From assembly GCF_958450345.1 (NCBI RefSeq), contig NC_088783.1, positions 20,153,701-20,217,700 on the forward strand: 64,000 nucleotides of DNA. The letters run 5' to 3'. Below are positions 10,777 to 24,027 of the stretch, one piece after another. Numbering within the stretch: the stretch's first letter is position 1; every line of letters starts with the position of its first letter. The notes under the pieces are model-generated. The model did no database searches, was not told where the DNA came from, and saw nothing but the letters and a program-made list of their open reading frames with translations. The position numbers and the translations under genes were made by a program. The stretch is from Calliphora vicina. Lineage: Eukaryota; Arthropoda; Insecta; Diptera; Calliphoridae.

Positions 10777-11238
10777 ACTGAATAAATGAGTAAAAACATT
10801 TTTCTTTTAAAATTTATACAATTTATTGTCATGAGTGATTAGCCTTATCAGTTATGGACCGATCGCCTTGAGATTAAGTCGTGTGATTTATGTGTATATG
10901 CAACTTATTTCTGTTGAATTCTATGTCGATACAAACATTTTCAAGAGATTTATGGAAGTGAGCCTTATATGGGATCTATGACCAATTATGGACCGATCAT
11001 CATAAAATTAGGTGACTTAAATTCCGTATATATAGAACGTATTTAGAGAGAAAATTGAGTAGATACCTGTTTAAATTAAACATTTGGTACCGTCCCATTT
11101 GGGAGAACATTATCGTTAAAGTGAATCTGAATCTGGATATACATTAAGGTGGGTGTTAGACAAATATTTTGGATATTACAAACAAACATCAGCAAAAACG
11201 CATGATATCCTCCCCACTATGGTGGTACACAGTGGGTC
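10777..11238 (+). repeat. interspersed repeat A, copy 1 (5' end missing)
   Basis: Family A is the most abundant repeat here. Its landmarks in order are AAACAAGTAAGAAAGTATGG, AGCAAAAACATTTTTCTTTT, paired blocks of GGGAGCTATGACTAATTATG / GGACCGATCG, a CAGCCAG/GACGGAC microsatellite, CTTTAAGGTGGGTGTTAGAC, and an end CCTCCCCACTATGGTGGTGT. This copy lacks the first block and the microsatellite region, and ends near 11232. Confidence 0.85.
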
Positions 11239-11990
11239 AGAAACAAGATTTTTTGGAAATAAATCTGTCATTTCTAAACGGCTTGTCCGATCCGGATAAC
11301 GTGACGTGAGCGTAGCCAAGGAGTATTCGAGTATGGTACATTCGTCATGGTATTGTGTTATTTATCTCTTATAATTTTCGAGTTATAGGCATTTCAAAAT
11401 TAAAATCATAAAATTTGGCCATACCTTGGTCCACTTTTTTATATAGGGCGTACTTTTGGATCGAATAGACTCGAATATTTTTGTTAGTTAGTTAACAACA
11501 TTACTAATAATATATTTCTGTGCAAAAATAAAAGATTTTCAATTTAAAAATTAAAAAAAAACATTTTTGCTGTTTTTTAGGTTTTTTTATTAAAAAAACT
11601 TTATTTCAGGATATTTTTACGGAGAACATTTTGGTAAAAAAAATCATTTCCCATTTTTTGAATATGTCGACCTTACGCCCTTCGGAATTTGACCTTTTTT
11701 ATCATAATTACAAATTTGGGCCACATGTTCTAAAATCCCAATGCTGGGATCAGAAAACGGAAAGCAGCTCTGGAGACCTCTATGTGTTCTCTATTTATCC
11801 CCAAAGTATTTTCCCAACCCCGAAGGAAATGTGGACCCTATGGTCGAAATTGTAAAAAAAATATTTTTGGGATTTTCGATCCAATTTTTAGGAATTGCAG
11901 GGTTCGCTTTGACTTCTTGACATGTTTTTTTACACTTTTTATTTAGAATGACAAATTTAAAAAGCATTGAAAATTTCATATGTAAATAAC
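11239..11990. other. no gene recognised
   Basis: Contains two chance open frames (11631-11855 plus, 11791-12030 minus) without recognisable domains. The segment 11240-11480 is less AT-rich and may be repeat-derived, but I found no second copy in the window. Confidence 0.4.
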
Positions 11991-12244
11991 CCTCCGTTAG
12001 TCGCAACTGATCTGGTTGATACAGGAACAAATTTGTTTATTGTAAATTTTTTGAAACACTCAAAATTTTAAGCTATTATTTTTTGATCAAAATATATTTT
12101 TACTGCAATTTTATTTTTATTACTCTTTAAATACTTTGAATTTAATACTGTGAAGATATTATTTTCAAACGCGCCTTTTTTTACTGAGATCAATTAGATA
12201 CATTGCGACTAGTCTCGATTGAAAATGATTGCGACTAACGGAGG
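11991..12244. mobile_element. MITE G, copy 1 (254 bp)
   Basis: The ends are 16-bp inverted repeats: CCTCCGTTAGTCGCAA at the left and its complement at the right. The same ends bound 31980-32712, which also shares subterminal blocks (CTGATCTGGT, AATCGAGACTAGTCGCAATG) in inverted orientation. There is no coding capacity, so it is non-autonomous. The target duplication is not clear. Confidence 0.8.
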
Positions 12245-12487
12245 AATAAAGATTTTGTTACATATTACATACATATTTATTGAGTTTCTAAAACTAAAAT
12301 TTGTATCAAAAATTTAATAGGAGCAATTTGATCCACATTTATTCCGAGCTAATTATTTTGTTTAGATAAGTTAATTTTTGGTCTTACAAAAAAAAATAGA
12401 AGTCAATATCTTAATTAGATTCAAAAATATTCCACTTTAAAACTCAATCCTTCAAAAATATTGCCCCCAAATAACTTACATACATAC

Positions 12488-12930
12488 ATGATTTATACAT
12501 CAATATATCCGCTATAGACAAGGTTCGGTAGCTATTTAAAATTTGATCTTTATCTTGATTACTAATGATAGGTATTTCAAGGACCTTTATAATGACGTAT
12601 ATAACGCCATATAAAGTCGGAATTATAATGGGTCAAAATCGAGAAAAAAGAATTTAACATGAATTGTTTTAAACCAAAAAAAAATATCAAAAAATTCTTT
12701 TACTAATAAATTGAAAAAATAAAATTTAAAAAAAATGTTTGCCATAACATTTTTTTAAATTAAAAATTTAAATTTTTTTTTTTAAATTTTTAAATGAAAA
12801 TTAAAAAAAACATCTAAAATTTTTTTTTAAATTTTGTTTACCTAAAAGTATTAAAAAATTCTATTTTAAAGTATAATTTGGTGAGGGGTATATAAGATTA
12901 GGCACAGCCGTATATAGCTATTTTATTTGT
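12488..12930 (-). repeat. interspersed repeat B, degraded copy
   Basis: Family B landmarks on the minus strand are GCTGTGCC(G/T)AATCTTATATACCCCTC, a long A/T homopolymer tract, CGATTTTGACCCATTATAA, and AAATACCTATCATTAGT. This copy lacks the CAGA array and the 3' end. Confidence 0.75.
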
Positions 12931-13187
12931 TTTTATTAATATTTTTTGCGCTGGGGAAGACAGGTGTTAATTTTAAAAATGAAAACCATGTTTTTTAAGA
13001 ACAAAACTTTATTTTTACATTGATATAAATTTATACAAGCTTTCATAACAAAGTATGCAATAAAAAGATAATAAAAGCAAAAAAGTTGATAAATTTCAGA
13101 AAGAATACTTATAACTTACAAGTGTACCAAAAAATTAACGTAATTTAAAATCATAATTAGTTTTATTTCCAAACCAGTTAAAAAACA
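12931..13187. other. no gene recognised
   Basis: AT-rich spacer without supported features. Confidence 0.4.
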
Positions 13188-13741
13188 ATTAAGAAAGTAT
13201 GGTTGGGCTTGACCCTACACTAAGTAAAAGTGCAAAAACATTTTTCTTTTAAAATTTGGGCCTTAAATGGGAGCTATGACCAATTACGGACCGATCACCA
13301 TGGAATTAGGGCGTGTGATTTATGTCTATATTAAAGTTAACTATGTTGAATTTTGTGTGTATACCAACATTTTTAAGCGATTTATGCACGTTAAAGTGAT
13401 TTTCGGAAGCGGGTCTACATGGGAGCTATGAGTAAGTATGGACCGATCGTAACAAAATTTGGTGATATAAATTTTGTATATATAAAACTTATTTTGAGCG
13501 GAATTTGTGGAGATACATATATAAATTAAACATTTATGACCGATAAAGTCCAATTTCGGAAGGACATTTGTATGGGGGATAGGCGAAATAATAAACCGAT
13601 TTCAGCCAGTTTCAATAGGCTTGGTCCTTGGGCCGAAAAAATAATATGTACCAAATTTGATCGAAATATCTTCAAAATTGCAACATGTACTCTGCGCACA
13701 AAGTTTACATGGACAGCCAGCCAGCCAGACGGACGGACCGT
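13188..13741 (+). repeat. interspersed repeat A, copy 2 (3' truncated)
   Basis: Runs from AAGAAAGTATGG through both GGACCGATC blocks to the microsatellite CAGCCAGCCAGCCAGACGGA, where it stops. Open frames within it (13341-13868, both strands) are translations of the repeat and not genes. Confidence 0.9.
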
Positions 13742-16309
13742 AGCACTGTGTAATTAGAGTACATAGTATTGCAACGAATTTCCTGACTTCTGCTGAAAAG
13801 TATTGTAAATGAATTTCAATTCTATATATATAAAGAACACATACCTTTGCCAAACATTCAACCCACAACTACAACAAGTCACAAAGTTACACGAAAACAT
13901 AGATAAATAAATGAATAAATGGACATACAAAATGCCTGTGAAAGAAGAAAAAAAAAATATCAAAATATCTAAAAACTCATCATCAACAACAAAAGGCTTA
14001 AAAATGTGTAAAAAAAAAAATATCTTTCTGTTTCTAAAACAAAAACAGTGCTATTGTTTCACTGTCAGTCATTCTTACTCAGTTTTTCATTTTTTAGTGC
14101 CCTGTCAATCTTCTTCCTCTGGTACTCATACTTTCATTGTCTATTTTTAGTTTAAGTTGTCGTTTGCGTTTATAGAATTTTTGATGTCCTTAACGAGTCA
14201 CGTGATCAGCAAGACTGATACGATTCAAAGATTTTCAAATACACGAAAGTCGGTTGCTGATGATGAAGAAGAATGTAAAAAAGGAAAAAAAACTGTTGCT
14301 AATATTAAATTTTTGCTGTTTATAAGAAAGTATACAAAATTGTATAAAACAAATAAAGTTTTTAAAACAAACTTTAGAAATGAAACTTTTATTTTTGTTA
14401 CACAAACTGTTTTATTTTACTTTTGGTCAATTTATATTGGCCATGTTTTTCTTTATAATGATAGGGACTTATACAAAAATATATATTTAAAGTAGGGACA
14501 CACCCTACTTTAAATATTTTAAAATTATTTTTATAAATTTAAATTTATTTTGTAAAATTGAAAGGAATGGAATTCAACAAATATTTGTTATGTCAGCCTT
14601 CTATAATCTTTGGTAGACCACAAACAATTCTCTTTATATCGACAGCTTGTCTGTCCAGTCCGACTTTTATTTAAAATAAAAAACAGAGCAATGAATAAAA
14701 ACTTTAGTCTTTTGTTTAAACTCCACTTTCATCTTTTACAATCAACTTATCATCACTTGTTTTTCATCATCGTTTTATTTTTGTTGTTCTTATTGTTGTC
14801 TTTTCATTTGCGTATCAGACATTCAAGTCATCCAGCTCATCATTGAAGGCAGGATAAACTTTAAACAGGATACTAAACGAGAAACGTCGTACAAGTGTAA
14901 AAGTATGTATGAGTGTGGATATTATCCCTGCAGTTAAGCAAGTAGTCAATGTATCCTTTTTAAACAGTAACTGTCACTAATGTCTGACTACTATTTTGGG
15001 TCATTTGACACGTATGTGCTTTTTGTTGTCCAGAGAGAAGTCAATTGGTTACTTTATACATCCCAGGTAATATAGCGTGAAGTCAATTGACACTTTAGTG
15101 TCTCTTAATAGCCTAGAGTGTAGTCACTTTCAACGTTTATTTTGTACTGCACTTTAGAAACAAGTTATTTTACTCACAAAAATAATATATTGCAGTGTTA
15201 CCGGAGAAAGGAATCGGTTATTGGACAGTCAGCAAGATCTACCAGGATGTTAGTGTATAATTTATAAGTTGTAAAAGTGTTTTGTTATAGTAGTTGTATT
15301 AAGCTTTTATGTGGCCTCTTAATTTAAAAACTTTTCCTAACATAAATATTTACAAAATATATTTTTTAACAACAAGGACATTAGAAATTAAACTCTCTCT
15401 CTGGCTCTATCTCTTGCACACACTTAGTTACAAACATATTTGGCAGACACTTTTACAACTAAATAAAATTGGTAAAATGAAACAAAGTGCAGAGAAATAG
15501 TATAGCAACAACAACAAAAATTAATGAAAAGTTTTATTTGAAATTTTATTAATAAAGTTTTTAATAAATTGAGCAGAATTTGTTTTGTTTTATAGAAAGA
15601 AGTCAAAATGGAAATTCTACTCACATACAACAAGTGCTAATTAAAAGAAATGAATTTGTTAACAAGTCAGTTTAATTGAAACGCACAGTGGAGAGATTTT
15701 ATTCAAAATATTATATAATCTAAAAACTTAAATCAGGCGCGGATCCAGAGGGGTGAAAAATTAAAATTCCCTCCCCCCCAAAACTGAGAAGTTTTAATAT
15801 AAAAAAGGACAAAAAAGAAAAATGCAAAACAAATTTTTTTATTTCCTCCTGTTCTAAAGCTCAGTTATGTTCAGTTTGGAAATCAAAATCAAATTTATCG
15901 ATAAAAACATGCAGTCTATATGTCTCCGATAAACAACTAACTTTATGACGTAACATATTGATTTGTAAATTTTAGCATAAGACTTTTGTACCATTTATCT
16001 AATAAAGATTACCCATACCCTCATAATGTGTTAAATTTTTAACGATCACAATAGAACAAAAACCATTACAATTTATGCAATTTTCTTTTAAAATTAAAAA
16101 TTTTAATTAGTTTTAGGCAAACAAAATTTTAATTTTTTTCTTTTGAAAATTAATTTTTTTTTTTTTTCAAAATTTTAATTTTTTTTCGAAATTGTTTTTT
16201 TTAATTTTTTCCCAAATTTTTTTTAAATATTTTTTTAAATATTTTTTTAAATATTTTTTTAAATTTTTTTTTTATATTTATAAGTGAATTTTGTTTTTGT
16301 TTTGTAAAA
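13742..16309. other. no gene recognised
   Basis: Several open frames of 60-112 codons (for example 14157-14495 and 14610-14846) are Lys/Phe/Ile rich and lack domains. GGCGCGGATCCAGAGGGG at 15736 resembles the ends of some hAT-type elements, but I see no partner end. The stretch 16080-16310 is low-complexity A/T homopolymer sequence, probably the A/T tract of the adjoining B repeat. Confidence 0.45.
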
Positions 16310-16600
16310 AAAAATTCGGTTTAAAAAATATTTTTCCCGATTATGACCCATTGTAGGACGAAATTACTATAGTGCTATATACATCGTCGCAATGGAGTTT
16401 GAAATATCTATCATTAGGTATCCATACTGTCTATATTAATGACTTAGTAATACAGATATAGATCAAAAATAGGCCAAAAATTGAGGTTGTCCCGATTTTT
16501 ATTAGAAATTACAACGGAATGACAAACTTATATATACCCTTGCCAATCATGGTGAAGATATAAAATGAAGGGTATAAAAGCAATAATAAGAAACGCTGTT
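16310..16600 (+). repeat. interspersed repeat B, copy with internal deletion
   Basis: Shares TTTTTCCCGATTATGACCCA, CAATGGAGTTTGAAATATCT and ATTAATGACTTAGTAATACA with the next copy, then jumps straight to the 3' end (ATGACAAACTTATATATACC, CCTTGCC...GGTGAAG). The CAGA array and its surroundings are deleted. Confidence 0.8.
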
Positions 16601-17183
16601 TAAAAAGAGGTGCCATCTAACTTATTGATAAATTTGAGGTTTAAAACATGTTGCATATTTTCGGGGTTTAATAGCAATATTACTTGAAAACAAGTAAGAG
16701 AGCTATATTCGGCTGTGCCGAATCTTATTTTTTTAAATGTTTTTCAAAATTTTTTTTGAAAATTGTTTTTTAATTTTTTTTTAAAAAAAAAGTTTTTTTC
16801 CAAATTTTTTTAAAAATATTTTTTTTGGAAAAAAAATGTATGTCGAAAAAAAAATTTTTAGATGAAAAAAAAAATCGGGTTAAAAAATATTTTTCCCGAT
16901 TTTGACCCATTGTAGGTCCAACTTACTATAGCCTTATCTACATCGTTACAATGGACTTTGAAATATCTATCATTAGATATCCATATTGTCTATATTAATG
17001 ACTTAGTAATCCAGATATAAATCAAAAATAGGTCGAGGTTGTCCCGGTTTTTTGCTCATATCTCCGTTATTTATGGACCGATATTGCTGATTTTAAATAG
17101 CAAACTTCTCGAAAGCATGTCTGACAGAATTATTGAAGATTTGGATCCCGGAGATATCTGGGGTCTTCAGAAAATTGATTTCA

Positions 17184-18149
<966 letters not shown>

Positions 18150-18162
18150 GGACATGGCTTAA

Positions 18163-18478
18163 TCGAATAAAGCAGCAACTCAAGCTGTTCAAATTTTTGA
18201 AAAAGCCATTGACTGGGCTGAGAACAATACTAAAGATTATGAAAATATCTTAGTTTTACAAATTTCGTGATTTAGCAGTACAAAAAGCCAAAAGTACATG
18301 TACAAAACAAGCAAACATTAATGATTTATTTGTCCCTTTATAAAAATATAATAAAATGTACATTTTTGACATAAAATTTTATGAATTTTTATAATTTTTT
18401 CAATCTCGATAAAGTGAATTTATTGGATAAAGTGAACCGGCCTTGCATTAATTAGTTCACTCTATCCCAACTCCACTG
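18163..18478 (+). pseudogene. pogo/Tigger-like element, 3' fragment
   Basis: After the CAGA array the frame reads AVQIFEKAIDWAENNTKDYE then a stop at 18268. This resembles the helical C-terminal tail of pogo/Tigger or CENP-B-like transposases. Downstream are paired GTGAA/GTTCAC blocks and an end ...CTCCACTG followed by TA at 18479, consistent with a CAGTGGAG terminus at a TA target. The 5' half is missing, and part of repeat B is also deleted at that junction. The superfamily is inferred from a short stretch and the terminus. Confidence 0.45.
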
Positions 18479-18684
18479 TACTTTATAGGGTCGGAAATGA
18501 AAAATGTTACAAATGGAATGACAAACTTATATATACCCTTCTCACGAAGGTGTAGGGTATAAAAACACATTATACGCTCTTGAAAAATCTACAGCTCAAG
18601 TATCTTGTCATTGGGATGGTTTGTACGGTTAGGAAGTGGTGATTTTGACACAGAACACAAAGATCGCCCAGGAAAACCATCTTT

Positions 18685-20528
18685 TTAAAAAACCAGTTTG
18701 TCGGTTAACCAAAAATTGGCCTTCTTAAAAAAACCGGGTTTTCAGTTAACCGACTTAGAAAAACCGGTTAACCGTGATATATGTGTAGAAAACATAAAAT
18801 GTCCTATAAAGTATACACAGCTTTAAAATTTTTGGTTTTTAGTAGTCAGGAATGATTAATATTAAATAATTATAAATATGCAAAGGAGCTTGGTCCATTT
18901 TATTTTGTAAACATTTCAAAATTATTATCTCAGTCAAATTGAATTGAGTATAAATATGTTACTAAATATATAATACTTGTTAAGTTATTGGTTTATTCAT
19001 TAAATATCCACCAAAAAATGTAAATGAACTTTTTACAATTTATTATCACCTAGACTTTATGATATAAAAAAGAAAATGTTACACTTCTTCTTAGCTGTGA
19101 TTATTTGTCATTATAAAACATACCAAATAATTAATAAAACTCCATTATAATATTTCAAAAATATTTCAAATCATGGATTTTAGAAGTTTTTTGTCTCTCC
19201 TGTAATTTTTCTGAAAAGGACTTTTGTAGACTAAGCTAACGAAATGAATAATAAATCAAAACTTTAAGAACAAAACACATTAATCAGGCTTGTTCTGTAA
19301 TCCACGTGATTTCAAATCACATGCTGTTTTAAAATCACACGTGTCTGTTCTGTAAATCACACCGTTATTGCATTTTTCGGTGTGATTTGAAATTTTCGAA
19401 AGCACAAGAAAACAGCTGATTCGTTTATTTTAAATGTTTTGTTTTGCAAATAATTTTGTAGAAATATTAAAGTTAAAATAAAAAATGCCTGGAGCTTCTG
19501 TTATATCTTTAATGGAATTAAAAATAATGTAATTACATTTTATAAAAATTTTACAAAAACTATGGCGAAGCTCAACCACTATGTCAAAAAGAAAACAAAA
19601 CAGCAAAGCTGCCACAGTACACAATTGCTTTTGGTTACCACTTGCTTCATCTTTGTTGCAGTTTTTTTTCCAATTAGCGCAAAAAACATAACGCATATTG
19701 ATAAACTTATGACGAATTCTATAATTAATTTAAAGATATTGAACATATTTTAGACAAACTTTAAAAAATTTTGGTCTGGCAAGCTTCCATGTATTTTCGA
19801 AAATCATAAACAGCTGACAACTGAAAACAAACCTGTAACCACAAAAGAAATCACAAAAGCAAATAAAATTTTTACAGCAGAAAAGGTGTCTCTAGATTTT
19901 TATTAAATTTTAAGTGTTTTTTTTAATAAAACAAGTAATTCTATAAGAAAATTAACAAAGGACTTATTTGTTTAATATACTTAAATAATTTATTTTAATA
20001 TTTTCCATGTAATAGCCGCAGAAATAACCAAGTGATTTGAAAATATTAGTGACTCAGTGCTCAGAACACATTTTATGTGATTTCAAACCACTTTTATAAA
20101 ATGTGATTTGCAGAACATACCTGAATGAAGTCAAATTTATTGAAAGAAGGTATGTACATCAAATTCAATTTAAAGTTTGGTAAAATCATCACTAAGTTTA
20201 TAATGAATCATTATTAAGATTTTTAATAGTTTCATTATGTGCAATTTATTCTGAAAAAGTTTTTCAGTAAACTCATCGTCGTCTACTATTTAGAATCTAA
20301 AGATGTTTTTATTGTAAATCAGCAGTTTAGGTTTCAAAGCAGACCAATAATTTGTATACAATGAATATAAAAATGCACAAAAACATTAGATTTATTAATT
20401 TAAGTCCCAAATTTTAAAAACCAGATAAACCGGTTAACCTAAAATCAACATTTTAAATTAACCGGTTCGTAAAAAACCGAGATTCCGAAGAAACCCCGGT
20501 TTTTCGGTTAACCGGTTTATAAACACTA
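18685..20528. mobile_element. non-autonomous element K (CCGGTTAACC inverted ends)
   Basis: Both ends carry clusters of GGTTAACC/AACCGG motifs in mirrored order (left 18690-18778, right 20417-20528), for example GTCGGTTAACCAAAAATTGG at the left and CCGGTTTTTCGGTTAACCGG at the right. The right terminus, read inward, is TAGTGTTTATAAACCGG, which fits the T/CAGNG start of hAT elements. The left terminus is less clear, so the hAT assignment is tentative. There is no transposase. It interrupts the mariner relic and is itself interrupted by element L. Confidence 0.65.
19285..20123. mobile_element. non-autonomous element L (CAGG...TGTTCTG ends, 839 bp)
   Basis: The left end is CAGGCTTGTTCTGTAA; the right end read inward is CAGGTATGTTCTGCAA. 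Both ends are followed by several GTGATTTCAAATCAC-type motifs in both orientations. A 3-bp AAT flanks both sides (19282-19284 and 20124-20126), a candidate target duplication. Open frames inside (19430-19753) have no recognisable domain. The superfamily is uncertain; a 3-bp duplication would suit PIF/Harbinger-like elements. Confidence 0.7.
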
Positions 20529-21087
20529 CTTGAATGACGATTTTGCATGTCAGAAATGATGCTTGAACGCTATAAAAAAACTTTTCTGCACCGAATCATT
20601 ACTTGTGATGAAAACTGGATCCATTACAAGAACCCAAAGAGTTCGTATGTGAAGCCAGGCCAACCAGCCGAATCGACACCAAATCCAAATATCCATGGCG
20701 CTAAGATAATTCACTGTTTTTGATTTGAGCAAAAGGGTACTATCTATTATGAGCTGGCCAGGCCATCACATGAAACCAGTACCGAATGCATCTGATTCGT
20801 TTGAGCCAAGCATTGGCCGAAGAATGCTCAGAATGTTCGGCCAGACATGAAACCATAATATTACATCATGACAACGCCCGTCCACATGTTGAAATAGCTG
20901 TTAAAAAGTATTTAGAATAAAGTTGTGGGGAAGTTTCGCTTCATCCGCTTTATAGACCCGTTCGTTTACTATTTTTTTCGATCGAAACAGAACGCTTTCT
21001 CTTTCCTTTAGCTCGGAATCCATATTTTGCCAAAAACATGGGTAAAGATCATAGAAGACAATGACCAATACTTTGAATAAATTTATA

Positions 21088-21390
21088 CAGTGCACTCGCG
21101 ATAATATGAACTAACTAAAACCAGGCCAGTTAACTTTTGCAAGATTGTTTTTAATTCCCATCAACAGCTAGGGAAGTCCAAAAATTATTAAGCAGTTAAA
21201 TTAGAATATAACCAATTCTCTGTTGATTTAGATTTCAGCTCTGTGTAGATAGATTAATGCGTTAAAAAAACTAAAATAAGCTGTTCATATTTCAAAAAGC
21301 TTTAAAATATGTATGAACAACTTAGTTCACTAAGTTCATATTTTAGAGTACCCCATGGAAGTAAAAAGTGTTCATATCGCGAGTGCACTG
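21088..21390. mobile_element. pogo-type MITE J (303 bp) at a TA target
   Basis: CAGTGCACTCGCGATA at the left and its exact complement at the right, extending to TATGAAC-like subterminal sequence, flanked by TA on both sides (21086-21087, 21391-21392). Removing the element and one TA restores the mariner 3' UTR sequence seen at 3470-3490 (AATTTATA...TACAAA). There is no coding capacity. Confidence 0.88.
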
Positions 21391-21417
21391 TATTATACAA
21401 AAGTTTCAAAATAATAT

Positions 21418-21652
21418 GGCCACCCAAAATATTAATATCTACACCACCATAGTGGGGAGGATATATTGGATTTATCCAGATGTTTGTAACACCCAAAAAT
21501 ATTTGTCCCACCTTAAAGCATGCCAATCGATTCAGAATCACTTTCTGAAATAAATTATTGACATTTTAAAAGAAAAATGTTTTTTGCTCATTTACTTAGT
21601 ATAGGGTATTGCATGGTCGGGCTTTACAGGCCATACTTTCTTACTTGTTTTT
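21418..21652 (-). repeat. interspersed repeat A, copy 3 (internally deleted)
   Basis: Minus orientation: it starts with the ACACCACCATAGTGGGGAGG end, has the TTTGTCCCACCTTAAAG block, then jumps to AAAGAAAAATG and the GGTCGGGC...CATACTTTCTTACTTG end. The whole central part is deleted. Confidence 0.85.
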
Positions 21653-22364
21653 TACTTGGTCCTCATTAACACATTAATGCAATTTGCATAACAATTATAC
21701 CATTAATATTGTTAAAAACCGAAAATGACAACCGAATTATCACAAATATATTGTAGTTAGTTTGGACAGTACAATTTTGAAAATGTAATATTTATTTAGA
21801 ATTTTTCATGAGATCTAAATAAAGTAATCTCAGTTAAGTGATATTCCTAATAGTAACAAATAAATACAAAATCTCCTAAATGCTGTACTTTTTATTTTTG
21901 ATAAAGTCCTTAACAACTAAATGGCGTTTTAAATACACAAAAATACATACACACAAGAACACTCTAAAATCCTTAGTTTTACGGAAATAAAAAAGGGCCA
22001 TTTCTATTTTTTTTTTCATTTGTTGGTGCTTAAAAATGGTCGGTCAGACTATCATTACGAGTACATGATACAAAATAAAAATAAAAGGAATATATATACA
22101 ATACAACAATAACAACAACAACACAGCTGCAAAATACAAATAATACCAAAAATAAAACACACACACCGGAAAGAAAACAACTAAAGCCTTTAAAATCTCT
22201 GGTATGAAAAAAATCAGCAGCAGCAGACATTAGACACGGCAGACCAAAAGCTTAAATAACAGTAAATGTACAAAAGTAAATGTGTGTGTAGCTAAAAATA
22301 TATGTATAAGTGTATGTATTTGTGTTACTTTGTATGCCAAACAATTTTTGACTTTTGGTTTTAT
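21653..22364. other. no gene recognised
   Basis: AT-rich, with an ACAACAAC/CAGCAGCAG run near 22100-22230. No supported gene. Confidence 0.4.
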
Positions 22365-22818
22365 TATACCCTTCACCATGAGTGGCAAGGGTGTAGATAT
22401 ATACGTTTATCATTCCGTTTGTAATTTCCACATTACCCCAAAAAGTATATATATTCTAGATATAGCTATGTCCATCTGACTGATGAAATCAACTTTCCGA
22501 AGCCGCCCAATAAGTTTTATACATCAATGTTTCCACTATAGTCCCCACTTAGATTTGCTATCTGAAATCTAGAAAAACGGCCCACAAATGACTGAGATGC
22601 GAGTATAAACAAAAAACCGCAACTACCTCGATTTTTCACCAATTTTTTTTCTTCCAAAAAATTTTATTTTAAAAAAATTAATTTTCGCCCTAATTTTTTT
22701 CATCAGAATTTTTTTTATCAAACAATTTTTTTAAACGAAAATAGTTGCAATATTTTTCTAAAATTATATTTTTGTAAAGTGCATATATGATTTGCCACAG
22801 CCGTATATAACACTCTTA
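22365..22818 (-). repeat. interspersed repeat B, degraded copy
   Basis: Minus orientation. It begins with ATACCCTTCACCATGAGTGG and AACGGAATGATAAACG (read on minus), includes TGGACATAGCTATATCTAGA-type sequence, the A/T tract, and ends CACAGCCGTATATAACACTC. No CAGA array remains. Confidence 0.7.
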
Positions 22819-23157
22819 TTTGTTATACCCTACACCAACATAGTGGGGATGCGTTTGTGCAGATGTTTGTAACGCCCTAACATATTAGTCTAACACCCAG
22901 CTTAAAGTATACCGATCGACCTAGAATCACTTTCTGAGACGATGAAACGATGTCCGTCTGGCTGGTCGGCTGGCTGGCTATCGATGTAAACCTTGTGCGC
23001 AGAATACAGGTCGCAATTTTGAAGATATTTCGATCAAATTTGGTACATATTATTTTTTCGGCCCAAGAACGGAGCCGAATTATTTCACCTAGCCCTCATA
23101 CAAATGTCCTTCCGAAATTGGTGTTTATCGGTCATAAATGTTTAATTTATACATATA

Positions 23158-24027
23158 TCGCACTCGTTCAACAATACTGCATTAACTGAAAATTTTAAAA
23201 TGTTCAGTAGAGGCCAAAAACTGTTTGTGATTACATTTTAAGAGAATTTGAAAATCCGAATACATCCCAATAAGCATTTTTACTGGAAATCAAGTTGAAA
23301 GCAAGTGTAATTCAAGCCTTGAATTATAGTCAAGCAATTGAATTACAGTTGTATTACACTTTATTTCAATAGCATTCTCCAGTAAAAAGGAAACATAAAT
23401 TCAAGCCACAAGTTTTTTGTTTGAAAAATAAATAAATTTTCAAATATTTTTCATGTTTAAAGTATAATTACATTTGCATTCAAGTCAAATTCCAACAAAA
23501 TGTTCAAGTGCTTGAATTTTTGGGGCTTTGGTGCTTACTGGGATCATATTAAGCAAATTCCATTTGAAAATATATTTACATTGTTTTTCTTTAAAATGTT
23601 TGCAATTATTGCAAAATAAATCTATTTTTTGAGTTCATACCATTTTTCTGAAACTTCTCGATTTTCTTTTGTATTATTTTATCAACAAAACAGTATCAAC
23701 TCAAAATACAACCAAATTTAAATACAACAATTTGATTATTTTAACTTGAATAAAGGCTCAATTCAAAATAATAAATTTGTTTATGAAAATATACGATGTA
23801 TTGCTATTTAAATAGTTGTATTAACTCAAAATAATGCCTTTTTGTTGATACAAGGTAGTCACTAATTATCACGAAAATGGTCTCAAATGTGGTTATCGAG
23901 ATGAAAGAGTAATCGGAAAACGTTGAAATTTTTACAGTAGATAGATATTGATGTTGTTAGTTTATTTCTTACAAAAAGGAAATTTTTAAAAATTTTGAGT
24001 TAATACAGTATTGTTGAACGAGTGCGA
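23158..24027. mobile_element. TA-flanked element H, copy 1 (870 bp, ~42-bp inverted ends)
   Basis: The left end starts TCGCACTCGTTCAACAATAC and the right end is its complement. The match continues for about 42 bases with one or two differences. TA lies on each side (23156-23157, 24028-24029), as expected of the Tc1/mariner superfamily. There is no transposase, so it is non-autonomous. It contains MITE-like repeat I. A deleted copy occupies the same site of another A repeat at 30849-30949. Confidence 0.88.
23266..23542 (+). mobile_element. MITE-like repeat I, copy 1 (277 bp)
   Basis: The ends CCCAATAAGCA and TGCTTACTGGG are imperfect inverted repeats, and the interior matches 4355-4572 and 4676-4950. 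It interrupts element H, whose sequence resumes on both sides. The exact target duplication is not clear (AT is possible). Confidence 0.75.

Larger units (their letters stand above)
18565..21085 (+). pseudogene. mariner transposase relic split by nested elements
   Basis: The N-terminal part is at 18630-18690 (LGSGDFDTEHKDRPGKPSF), and the remainder resumes at 20530 with MLERYKKTFLHRIITCDENW, then SSYVKPGQPAESTPNPNIHG, QKGTIYYELARP, MTTPVHM in a shifted frame, and a C-terminus IHMLPKTWVKIIEDNDQYFE ending at a stop near 21079. These are irritans-type mariner landmarks, and the first catalytic Asp (CDENW) is visible. About 80 residues around the second helix-turn-helix are missing at the insertion point. 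Stops and frameshifts show it is dead. It is closely related to the copy at 3487-4110. Confidence 0.88.

Noticed and set aside
15736..15780. GGCGCGGATCCAGAGGGG as a hAT terminus
   Set aside because: No partner end or flanking duplication was found nearby.
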